DNA from: Alteromonadaceae bacterium
Lineage (GTDB): Bacteria > Pseudomonadota > Gammaproteobacteria > Pseudomonadales > Oleiphilaceae
Reading direction: 5' to 3'
DNA length: 16,752 nt
NCBI GenBank assembly: GCA_013393545.1
Contig: JABXHG010000136.1
Location: forward strand, 1-16,752
The position numbers and the translations under genes were made by a program. The notes under the pieces are model-generated. The model worked only from the letters and a program-made list of their open reading frames with translations. It was not told the DNA's origin and searched no databases. The stretch's first letter is position 1, and each line of letters begins with the position of its first letter. Of the stretch, positions 9,029 through 16,752 are shown piece by piece.

Positions 9029-9865
9029 TTAATCCAATACCCGGAACCGGACTTCATAGCCGGTAAATTTTCGGATGTTGATCACGCCGGTATCAAGAAT
9101 CAGGTACTGGCCCTTGATCCCCTCAAGACGGCCTTCCACTTCCGGCGTTTTGTCGAGATTGTGGCTGGTGACTTTGGCGGGCCACACCTGCACCGGGTAA
9201 CTCAGCGGCAGCGGCGTTTCATCCACGGCACGCAGGCTGTCGGAACCGTGCTGCTCGCGCAGCTGCTCAAGATCCTCAGCGATCAGTGAAAGGATACGCT
9301 CGCGCTCGGCGGCCAGATCCAGCTCGGGCACATCACCCTTGAGCATGGCGCGCCAGTTGGTACGATCGTTTACGTGGGGCTTGCAGGCCACTTCCACCAG
9401 GCCGGCCAGGTAGCGGGTGGATACCCTGAGCATGGGAATGGCTTCCACCGCGCCCTGGTCAATCCAGCGGGTGGGCACCTGGGTGCCACGGGTTATGCCA
9501 ACTTTCAGGCCGCTGGAATTGGCCAGATAGACCACATGCTCCACCATGCAGTTGCGCTCGCCCCACTCCGGCTCGCGGCAGGTACCCAGGTGATAATGGC
9601 ATTTCTCCGGACTCATGATGCAGCTGTCGCAGGCCGCCAGCTTGCGAAAACAGGGATAGCAGTAACCCTGGTTGAAGCTTTTTTTGGTTTTCCGGTCGCA
9701 ATGAATGCAACGGATCACACCCTCAAACTCCAGCCTGATCCGGCGCCCGAGCAACTCGTTCACGGCGATGCGCTCATCGCCCACCGCCAACTGGTAACTG
9801 ACCGGCGTTTCCGGCCCGGCCGGCATTTTGCGCAACCGGCCGATCACATTCAGGGAATCGCTCAA
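9029..9865 (-). CDS. DUF2797 protein with Cys clusters and a GIY-YIG-like segment
   Basis: Function unknown; recognised as DUF2797 by its cysteine pattern and by the block VVYLANSSGLKVGITR...RWIDQGA. The N-terminal part has paired cysteines C53/C56, C69/C72 and C79/C82 plus C89 and C96, suggesting structural zinc. Residues 111-158 (VVYLA, KVGIT, R133 and E158) have the spacing of a GIY-YIG-type nuclease core; this reading is inference. The start is TTG at 9865-9863, overlapping the yeaC TGA in a TTGA arrangement, with GAGG seven bases upstream. The first residues (NVIGRLRKM) look like the conserved family N-terminus, so the next ATG (9826) is less likely. Translational coupling to yeaC is expected. 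Length is 278 residues. Confidence 0.88.
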   Translation of the reverse strand: MSDSLNVIGRLRKMPAGPETPVSYQLAVGDERIAVNELLGRRIRLEFEGVIRCIHCDRKTKKSFNQGYCYPCFRKLAACDSCIMSPEKCHYHLGTCREPEWGERNCMVEHVVYLANSSGLKVGITRGTQVPTRWIDQGAVEAIPMLRVSTRYLAGLVEVACKPHVNDRTNWRAMLKGDVPELDLAAERERILSLIAEDLEQLREQHGSDSLRAVDETPLPLSYPVQVWPAKVTSHNLDKTPEVEGRLEGIKGQYLILDTGVINIRKFTGYEVRFRVLD

Positions 9866-10152
9866 ACCTTGACCTCGGTAAACTGGCCGGAATCGGCGTC
9901 CGGCTTTTTCTTGCCCAGGTCAACGGTCGGGTCACAAGCAGTGCCGGTTTTTTCGCCCCGATCGATGAAGCCCGTGCGCTGCTCTTCGGGAATGTTGTGC
10001 TTGTTTTCGTAGTAAATCACCGCTTCCAGGGTAATTTCCCGCTGCTCCGGCGACATCGCGCGACCATCCGGCCATTTGCCGAGTTCCAGGGAGCGTTTCA
10101 GGTTCTGGTAAACGGTCGGATCCAGCCGCTCAATCAACTGTTCATAGGTCAT
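9862..10152 (-). CDS. yeaC: YeaC-like DUF1315 protein
   Basis: Small conserved protein of 96 residues with no established function. It matches E. coli YeaC in the first half: a helix with P-x-V-Y-Q-x-L, then ELGKWPDGRAMSPEQRE and a second helix. The tail is polar, with two cysteine-free charged segments. The start is ATG 10152, with AGGAG upstream. It is the first gene after the regulatory gap that holds the Fur box and overlaps the DUF2797 gene by four bases. Whether iron affects it depends on which divergent promoter Fur blocks. Confidence 0.92.
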   Translation of the reverse strand: MTYEQLIERLDPTVYQNLKRSLELGKWPDGRAMSPEQREITLEAVIYYENKHNIPEEQRTGFIDRGEKTGTACDPTVDLGKKKPDADSGQFTEVKV

Positions 10153-10176
10153 ACTTTTCTCCTGAAAAAATATTCA

Positions 10177-10204
10177 CTTTTAAAACGGCAAATCCGTTTG
10201 ACAA
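10177..10204 (-). promoter_or_regulatory. Possible promoter of yeaC-DUF2797-pepN
   Basis: On the minus strand TTGTCA (10204-10199, five of six -35 bases), 16 bases and TAAAAG (10182-10177, four of six -10 bases) would start RNA near 10170, giving a leader of about 20 bases. Its -35 shares the TTTGACAAA sequence with the plus-strand promoter, so the two face apart. The Fur box lies just upstream of it. Confidence 0.35.
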
Positions 10205-10227
10205 ACATTAATGATAACAATTATCAT
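10198..10227 (+). promoter_or_regulatory. Strong sigma70 promoter facing right
   Basis: TTGACA (10198-10203) is a perfect -35. After 18 bases TATCAT (10222-10227) matches five of six -10 bases. Initiation is expected around A10234. No protein gene lies on this strand downstream, only the candidate small RNA. Confidence 0.75.
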
Positions 10228-10231
10228 TATC
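10210..10231. promoter_or_regulatory. Fur box
   Basis: AATGATAACAATTATCATT (10210-10228) is a perfect 8-bp inverted repeat around CAA. Against the 7-1-7 Fur model (TGATAAT-N-ATTATCA) only one half-site base differs. A second, overlapping match at 10213-10231 agrees with the classical 19-bp box at 16 of 19 bases. It covers the spacer and -10 of the plus-strand promoter, where Fe-Fur would exclude RNA polymerase. Confidence 0.85.
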
Positions 10232-10233
10232 TC

Positions 10234-10322
10234 ACCAAATGACAACGGTCGTTCATTTGGTCTCTCTCATCAGGAGCTTTCAAGCTCTCTTTATAGCCTC
10301 ACCTTTTGGTGGGGCTTTTTTT
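10234..10322 (+). ncRNA. Candidate Fur-repressed small RNA (RyhB/PrrF-like in logic)
   Basis: About 89 nt between a near-consensus promoter under a Fur box and a strong rho-independent terminator, on the strand opposite to every gene here. The predicted RNA has three parts. The first is a 5' hairpin (10234-10261; ACCAAATG pairs with CATTTGGT, with an inner AACG/CGTT). The second is a mostly unpaired CU-rich middle (10261-10294) with UCUCUCUC at 10261-10268, a small GAGCU/AGCUC hairpin at 10274-10287, and CUCUCUUU at 10285-10292. The third is the terminator stem with a U7 tail. An AU-rich stretch just before the terminator plus the U tail is the usual Hfq-binding module. No convincing ORF with a ribosome site is present. 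By analogy with RyhB, PrrF and NrrF it would rise on iron starvation and repress iron-using proteins; targets are unknown. I do not recognise its sequence as a named family. Confidence 0.72.
10295..10322 (+). terminator. Rho-independent terminator of the candidate small RNA
   Basis: AGCCTCACC and GGTGGGGCT form a 9-bp stem with one U-G pair around a TTTT loop, followed directly by seven T ending at 10322. On the minus strand the bases after the stem are ATAAAGAG, not a T run, so it points right. Its last bases touch the stop codon (10321-10323) of the rhomboid gene. Confidence 0.9.
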
Positions 10323-10995
10323 ATGCCCGCCGCCGAGGCACTGGCAGAAAAGCCGCGCAGGCCAGCCCGGCCAGGAAACCACCCAGATGTGCTTCATTGG
10401 CCATACGGCCCAGCCCCAGGGTCTCAGGCAAAGGCGTATAGCCCAACACCAGCCAGACCAGCGCGAAGGTGACCAGCGCCGGCGGAAACTGAAACCGGGG
10501 CCAGCGGCGCTGACTCAGCCAGCAATACGCCAGCACACCATAAACCACGCCGGACAGCCCCCCGAAAAGCGGGCCGGCCACCAGGTACTGGAACACGTTG
10601 GACACCAGACTGGCGACCACGAACAGCACCAGCAAGCGGGCCCGGCCATCCATCCATTCAACCTGGCTACCCAGGAACCACAGCATCACCGAATTGAAAA
10701 TCAGATGTGTCCAGCTGAAATGCAGAAAATCCGGACTGATCAGGCGCCACACCTGGCCACCGGACAGGGTCGCGAGCACGGCTTCAAGCCGACCCCCAAA
10801 GCTGTTGAAAGCCTCCCAGGGAAAGGCGCGCGGGTCCACCAGCATCAGGGACGCGGCCACGGAGTTCTGCCCCATGCCGGTCAGCCAGACCGTGATCAAA
10901 GCGATGGCAATACATCCTGCCACCGCCGGTGCGTGGCCGGGCGAGGGTTGCCAGCGGCCATTGGGAGTAATCGGGGAAGACGGTCGTGTTTGCAA
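10321..10995 (-). CDS. GlpG-like rhomboid intramembrane serine protease
   Basis: Inner-membrane protease cutting transmembrane segments of other membrane proteins. At about 224 residues it has six likely helices. Diagnostic motifs are HFSWTHLIFNSVMLWFLGSQVE (rhomboid H-x3-N region), the catalytic GLSGVVYG (active serine) and MANEAHLGGF (catalytic histidine). The sequence around these (FALVWLVLGY, GLSGVVY) resembles E. coli GlpG, but the cytoplasmic N-terminal domain of GlpG is absent. The longest frame starts at 11082 and would overlap the phosphoesterase gene by 62 bases. The better start is TTG at 10995-10993 (LQTRPSSP), five bases after AGAGG and clear of that gene. A rhombosortase role was considered, but the motifs fit GlpG better. 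Its 3' end abuts the terminator of the antisense-oriented small RNA. Confidence 0.88.
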   Translation of the reverse strand: MQTRPSSPITPNGRWQPSPGHAPAVAGCIAIALITVWLTGMGQNSVAASLMLVDPRAFPWEAFNSFGGRLEAVLATLSGGQVWRLISPDFLHFSWTHLIFNSVMLWFLGSQVEWMDGRARLLVLFVVASLVSNVFQYLVAGPLFGGLSGVVYGVLAYCWLSQRRWPRFQFPPALVTFALVWLVLGYTPLPETLGLGRMANEAHLGGFLAGLACAAFLPVPRRRA

Positions 10996-11020
10996 GCGTA
11001 CCTCTCGGCTCGGGCGCGGG

Positions 11021-12034
11021 TCAGCGCGCGATACTGTCTTCGGTGGCGGGGGCATCCGGGCGTTCGGGCTTGTCCACATCAATCCAGACGAACTTGTCCC
11101 GGGACAACACCTGCTCGCCGTCCATGCGATACGCCACCATTTTGTCGTTTTTCACCGCACTGTAATCAATGCAGGCTACATTGTGTTTCAATGGCGCTGG
11201 CTGGCCTTCCATCCAGTAATGGCCGACAAATACCGGCGGCGCTTCGGGCGGATAAAACAGCAGCTGCTGACGCTCATGATCGTTCAATTCCCGGCGCGCC
11301 ACCTCCGGTGGCAAGGGATCGGGCTGGAACACCACATCGGCGTAGGTGCGCGGGTTCTCCGACCAGAATTTGGTACGGAAAAACTCCCGCACGTACCCAT
11401 CTGCGCCGGTAATGCTCATCCCCTCGGGCAGCTTTAGGTCAGTACCGCGCAACAGCGTATCCATGACCTGCCCGGCAAACGATTCGAGTGCTGCCGAGGC
11501 ATGCAGAAATTCTTCGTCCATCCGGCCATCCGGGTGAATCTGCCGGAATTTGTCAATCAACTCCTGATCCCAGCAGGCGTGCACTACCCGGAAGTCCTCT
11601 TCCTCAATAAACAGCGGGATGGTGTAGAACCAGTCGAGAAATTCGTTCCACTCATGGGGATAAGGATCAAACTGCTCGAGGGTTTCGCGAATCAAACGGT
11701 CGTGACGGTCGTTGTGCTCACGCAGGAAGGTCTTGCCGCTGCCCGGGCGGGCCCGGGTACAGTAGCCCATGGCATTGTATTCATGGTTGCCCATGACGAT
11801 ACGGGCCGAACCATGCTCGACCATATCCCGTACCAGATGCAGAGCTTCACGAATATGCGGCCCGCGGTCGATGATGTCACCAATGAAAATAGCCTGGCGC
11901 TGCGGGTGCCGGTATACCCCGTTGAGTTTGCGGTAACCCATTTGCTGCAACAGCAACTCCAGGGTATGGGCGCAACCGTGAATGTCTCCGATAATGTCGA
12001 AGCCACGGCTCTGTTTTGACGTTTTTACCACCAT
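11021..12034 (-). CDS. Metallophosphoesterase (calcineurin-like, PrpE/ApaH-type)
   Basis: Dimetal phosphoesterase of 337 residues. All motifs of the fold are visible: GDIHG (16-20), GDIIDRG (52-58), GNHE (82-85), VVHACWD in the middle and GHYW near 269 for the late histidine. The pattern resembles bacterial PrpE, ApaH and serine/threonine phosphatases of the PPP type, but the family here is longer and its substrate unknown; a phosphoprotein or dinucleotide polyphosphate are possibilities. ATG 12034 follows the nadK stop by two bases, so the two genes are probably co-translated. The rhomboid gene follows after about 25 bases. Confidence 0.9.
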   Translation of the reverse strand: MVVKTSKQSRGFDIIGDIHGCAHTLELLLQQMGYRKLNGVYRHPQRQAIFIGDIIDRGPHIREALHLVRDMVEHGSARIVMGNHEYNAMGYCTRARPGSGKTFLREHNDRHDRLIRETLEQFDPYPHEWNEFLDWFYTIPLFIEEEDFRVVHACWDQELIDKFRQIHPDGRMDEEFLHASAALESFAGQVMDTLLRGTDLKLPEGMSITGADGYVREFFRTKFWSENPRTYADVVFQPDPLPPEVARRELNDHERQQLLFYPPEAPPVFVGHYWMEGQPAPLKHNVACIDYSAVKNDKMVAYRMDGEQVLSRDKFVWIDVDKPERPDAPATEDSIAR

Positions 12035-12036
12035 AA

Positions 12037-12921
12037 TCAGCTCGCTGCGATTTCGCTTGCCCAGCCCAGCTTGTCACGGCATGTGGCATAAAAATTGTGA
12101 TCCGTCGGATGAATCAGACGAATCTTGAAGGGCTTTTTCGATATACGAATGATATCGCCTGGCGCGCAGGCAATGTTCATCTGGCCGTCGAAACTGATCT
12201 GCGGGTAGGTTTCATTGGTATCGGCGACCACCAGCTTGATCTCGCTTTTGCCGTCCACCACGATCGGCCGGCTACTGAGGGTATGGGGGAACATGGGCAC
12301 CAGAGCAATGGCATCCAGCTTGGGGTGCATGATTGGCCCGCCCGCCGACAAAGAATAAGCCGTGGAGCCGGTGGGCGTGGACACAATCAGCCCGTCCGAG
12401 CGCTGGCTGTAGACAAAATGGCCATCAATGTAGAGATCAAACCCGATCATTCGGGTGGATTTTCCCGGGTGCAGCACTACGTCGTTCAGCGCCGAACCAA
12501 AGCCCAGAGGCTGGCCGTTACGCTCCACATGGCCGTCCAGCAAGAAGCGGGACTCCTCCATGTACTTGCCTTCCAGCACTTCCGCCAGTCGTTCTTCCAG
12601 ATCCGACGGGGAGATGTCGGTCAGAAAGCCCAGCCGGCCGCGGTTCACCCCGAGAATGGGAATTTTGGACTTGGCCAGTTCGCGGGCGGCCCCCAGCAGG
12701 CTGCCGTCGCCGCCCACCACAATCACCAGGTCACAGATTTCGCCCAGCAGTTTTTTGCTGGCCACTTGCAACCCGTGGCCGGGAATCATGGTGGCGGTGT
12801 CTTCTTCAAGGATGACGTGGTAGTCGTGGGCTGTCAGGTACTGCTTGAGTTGCCGCAGCGACTCCACCACCTTGACGCTGCCCATGCGCCCGACAATGCC
12901 GATATTCCTGAACTGGTCCAT
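12037..12921 (-). CDS. nadK: NAD kinase
   Basis: Cytoplasmic enzyme that phosphorylates NAD to NADP with ATP, the only de novo source of NADP. The 294 residues match E. coli NadK (292). Seen are the GGDGS motif (70-74), NRGRLGFLTD (93-102), the conserved LND (N146, D147) and STPTGSTAYSLSAGGP (181-196). It starts at ATG 12921 with only a weak purine-rich upstream site. The 102-base gap before it contains a 6-bp hairpin (CTTGGC/GCCAAG) in the leader and no convincing promoter. The NADPH-dependent FadH is encoded two genes upstream. Confidence 0.97.
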   Translation of the reverse strand: MDQFRNIGIVGRMGSVKVVESLRQLKQYLTAHDYHVILEEDTATMIPGHGLQVASKKLLGEICDLVIVVGGDGSLLGAARELAKSKIPILGVNRGRLGFLTDISPSDLEERLAEVLEGKYMEESRFLLDGHVERNGQPLGFGSALNDVVLHPGKSTRMIGFDLYIDGHFVYSQRSDGLIVSTPTGSTAYSLSAGGPIMHPKLDAIALVPMFPHTLSSRPIVVDGKSEIKLVVADTNETYPQISFDGQMNIACAPGDIIRISKKPFKIRLIHPTDHNFYATCRDKLGWASEIAAS

Positions 12922-13023
12922 GCGTTATCCCGTGCTCTCTGTGTGAAAGGGCCTTGGCCACGCCAAGCCTGTACGATGACGAAAGGATACCAGTTTAACG
13001 AAACTCGGGCAGATTCTGAAAAG

Positions 13024-14292
13024 CTATGAGGGCGGCTGTTGATGCTTTTCGCAACGGTTGTCGATGCCGGGGCGGAACTCCGAAGGCTGAGACACCCGCA
13101 TAATGGGCTCACCACAAACGTTTCCGTCCTTGCCGATGTGCTGGCACAGGGGCTGCTCGTAATGCTCCAGCCATTGATGATAAGCCGGCTCGTTCAGGCC
13201 GCAGCGCTCCGCCGCGTAGGCCACGGGGTTGCGGAAATAGTCATCAATATCGGCGTAGGGCAGCGTCAGGTGGCCGGTGCCGGGATGATAGGCCACCAGG
13301 AAGACCGACTGTTTTTTCAGATGATCCATCAGCGCGTTTTCAGTCGGCTCCTGATGTTTCAGCTCGCGGTTTTCCGCCTCCATCGCGGCCAGACCCTCGT
13401 ATCTCAGCGCCAGCTCCCGCTGTTTGCGCTCCAGCTGTTCACGCAGCAGCACCAGCTCGGCATTCGTCGCCGCTGCCTGCTCTTCGGTTCCGGAAGCTGC
13501 CTCCGGTGCGGGTGTTTCGGCCAGTGCTTCCTGCATGGCAAGGTACTGCTTGTTGCGCTTGTCCAGGCGCTGTTTGAGCTGTTCGTTGGTTACCCGGGTG
13601 CGCTCGTATTTCTGTTTGAGATCGGAAATCTCGTTGCGCATGGCCTGCAATTCCAGCCGGTGCTCCCGCTGCAGCTCGGCCATGTCTTCGCGATGGGCGC
13701 TTTGCAGAGTTTTGATGCGCAGACGCTGTTCGCGCAACACCTGCGCCACCCGTGCCCGTTCCGGCTCCTGATCAGCGGCGCCCGTGGTGCCGGCACCGCC
13801 GGAGCCCGGCGTGAGAACGGGTATGTTTTCGTCTTCAGGCTCGATTCTCTGGAAATGCAGACTGTTGTCTTCAACCGCCTTGCGAATGGCCTGGAAATGG
13901 TTGCTGCCCGGGGTCATGTCCGGATCCCAGAGTTCGGTGGCCAGGGACGGCTCCGGGCACTGGCTGCGACACACCAGCCGAATCGGCCCACCGCCCAGGT
14001 CCGGGCCCTTGGCGCCCCGCTCGGCCAGAGACTCAATGGGCAGATTCCAGCTGCTGTCCGCCCGGCCCTCCTCATCAAACCAGATGCGGAAAAACGCCAG
14101 CGAGCGAATGGTCAGGTCCGGGTTCAGATTAACCATCACCGCCCGCACATCCGTTTCCGCCAGATCGGTCAGGCCCACGTAACCGTCCAGAAAGGCGCCA
14201 AACTCGGACCAGCGCATTTGCCGGGCCACGGTGCTGCCATCCATGAAAAATACGGCCGAGTAGCCTTCCGCCGACGGGTCGGGCTTAACCAT
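13024..14292 (-). CDS. Hypothetical coiled-coil protein with Cys/His C-terminal motif
   Basis: Not recognised as a named family. The 422 residues fall into three parts. Residues 10-160 form a mixed globular domain (AVFFMDGSTVARQMRWSEF, PIRLVCRSQCPEP). A low-complexity linker at about 160-177 leads into long charged coiled coils at about 178-255 and 270-325, rich in Glu, Arg, Leu and Gln and broken by an Ala/Pro/Glu linker. Residues 328-422 form a small C-terminal domain with aromatic residues and C383, H385, C393, C414 and H417, which could bind zinc. No signal peptide or membrane helix is seen, so a cytoplasmic scaffold or regulator is possible. ATG 14292 has GGAG seven bases upstream. It lies between fadH and nadK, apparently in the same transcriptional run; composition is like its neighbours. 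Confidence 0.82.
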   Translation of the reverse strand: MVKPDPSAEGYSAVFFMDGSTVARQMRWSEFGAFLDGYVGLTDLAETDVRAVMVNLNPDLTIRSLAFFRIWFDEEGRADSSWNLPIESLAERGAKGPDLGGGPIRLVCRSQCPEPSLATELWDPDMTPGSNHFQAIRKAVEDNSLHFQRIEPEDENIPVLTPGSGGAGTTGAADQEPERARVAQVLREQRLRIKTLQSAHREDMAELQREHRLELQAMRNEISDLKQKYERTRVTNEQLKQRLDKRNKQYLAMQEALAETPAPEAASGTEEQAAATNAELVLLREQLERKQRELALRYEGLAAMEAENRELKHQEPTENALMDHLKKQSVFLVAYHPGTGHLTLPYADIDDYFRNPVAYAAERCGLNEPAYHQWLEHYEQPLCQHIGKDGNVCGEPIMRVSQPSEFRPGIDNRCEKHQQPPS

Positions 14293-14363
14293 TCACTCTC
14301 TCCGGGTTGGACACTGTCTTTAACGGCAGTTTAGCCCGAGCTGGCATCAATGACAGCGAAGCG

Positions 14364-14378
14364 ACGCAAACTTTGCGT
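14364..14378. promoter_or_regulatory. PurR/LacI-like palindrome
   Basis: ACGCAAACTTTGCGT is a perfect 7-bp inverted repeat around one base, two bases beyond the fadH stop codon. It is the E. coli PurR operator (ACGCAAACGTTTGCGT) with one central base missing. It could be an operator for the downstream hypothetical gene or simply a short hairpin. The rest of the 88-base gap shows no clear promoter. Confidence 0.3.
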
Positions 14379-14380
14379 GA

Positions 14381-16543
<2,163 letters not shown>

Positions 16544-16636
16544 TCAGGCGAGGAAAAACCGAAAACTGAGGCCAAGTGGCAAAAGCCAAGGGATTAAAAA
16601 CCAGGAATTGAAATAGCAAAAGAGGGGAGAAATAAA

Positions 16637-16713
16637 TGGCGGAGCGGACGGGACTCGAACCCGCTACCCCCGGCGTTACAGGCCGGTACTCTAACCAACT
16701 CAACTACTGCTCC
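16637..16713 (-). tRNA. tRNA-Asp-like body with GUA (Tyr) anticodon; possible pseudo-tRNA
   Basis: A 77-base cloverleaf with encoded CCA and discriminator G73. The T arm, short variable loop, anticodon stem (CCGGC/GCCGG) and acceptor ends look like bacterial tRNA-Asp. The anticodon loop is CTGTAAC, so the anticodon at 16679-16677 is GTA, which reads Tyr codons, not GTC. True bacterial tRNA-Tyr is a class II tRNA with a long variable arm, so the isotype and anticodon disagree. Other departures are an A6-C67 mismatch, a G13-G22 mismatch, a U11-G24 wobble and A48 in place of C48, which disturbs the 15-48 tertiary pair. Read as a decayed or miscalled tRNA-Asp; a working novel tRNA is less likely. 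It lies 39 bases from the window end. Confidence 0.8.
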
Positions 16714-16752
16714 GCAGTCCAACTGTGCTATCTCTGACTGATTGCCCGGTGG

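Noticed and set aside
10295..10322. Terminator serving the rhomboid gene on the minus strand
   Set aside because: On the minus strand the stem is followed by ATAAAGAG without a T run; the seven T are on the plus-strand side.
10306..11412. Plus-strand frame starting within the small RNA terminator
   Set aside because: It lies opposite the rhomboid and phosphoesterase genes, and its first codons fall in the terminator stem and T run. It has no ribosome site or family likeness.
12953..12970. CTTGGC/GCCAAG hairpin upstream of nadK as a terminator
   Set aside because: It is only six pairs and has no T run; it is in the nadK leader and may be chance.
16675..16681. Reading the tRNA as tRNA-Thr with anticodon TGT
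   Set aside because: The 7-base loop CTGTAAC fixes U33 as the T before GTA. TGT would put C at position 33 and shift the loop out of register.
16714..16752. 3' end of another tRNA at the window edge (minus-strand reading begins CCACC)
   Set aside because: A CCA end followed by a spacer is possible in a tandem tRNA cluster, but only the last bases would be in the window, so it cannot be supported.

Overview
The window reads as the chromosome of a marine gammaproteobacterium, most likely Marinobacter or a close relative. Base composition is moderately GC-rich, the proteins resemble those of Pseudomonas and Marinobacter, and from memory the order pepN / DUF2797 / yeaC / rhomboid / phosphoesterase / nadK / hypothetical / fadH matches a conserved block in Pseudomonas. 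The genus is inference. No phage, transposon or CRISPR was seen. Every protein gene lies on the minus strand, so transcription runs from high to low coordinates.

Layout from high to low coordinates: (1) 16637-16713, a tRNA with a tRNA-Asp body but the Tyr anticodon GUA. (2) 14381-16441 fadH, 13024-14292 a 422-residue coiled-coil protein with a Cys/His tail, 12037-12921 nadK, 11021-12034 a metallophosphoesterase and 10321-10995 a GlpG-like rhomboid protease. (3) 10153-10320, an intergenic gap with a consensus plus-strand promoter overlapped by a near-consensus Fur box and followed by an 89-nt stretch ending in a strong intrinsic terminator. This is a candidate iron-repressed small RNA of the RyhB/PrrF type and the most interesting item here. 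(4) 9862-10152 yeaC, 9029-9865 a DUF2797 zinc protein and 6346-8988 pepN, ending in a hairpin. (5) 5169-6152 a TAXI solute-binding protein and 2492-5092 its fused TRAP permease, a two-gene uptake operon closed by a terminator. (6) 424-2337 thrS and 53-409 the 5' part of infC, the classic translation operon.

Two translational controls are legible in thrS-infC. The thrS leader carries a 7-bp stem with a 7-nt loop whose anticodon position reads GGU, an imitation of the tRNA-Thr anticodon arm, with a second stem-loop upstream as in the E. coli ThrRS operator. infC appears to start at AUC, one of the rare starts through which IF3 limits its own synthesis.

Both window edges deserve caution. The infC frame meets a stop at 53-55 although recognisable IF3 residues continue in the same frame to base 1. 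The odd tRNA lies within 120 bases of the other end. If these are contig ends, both anomalies could be sequence or assembly errors.
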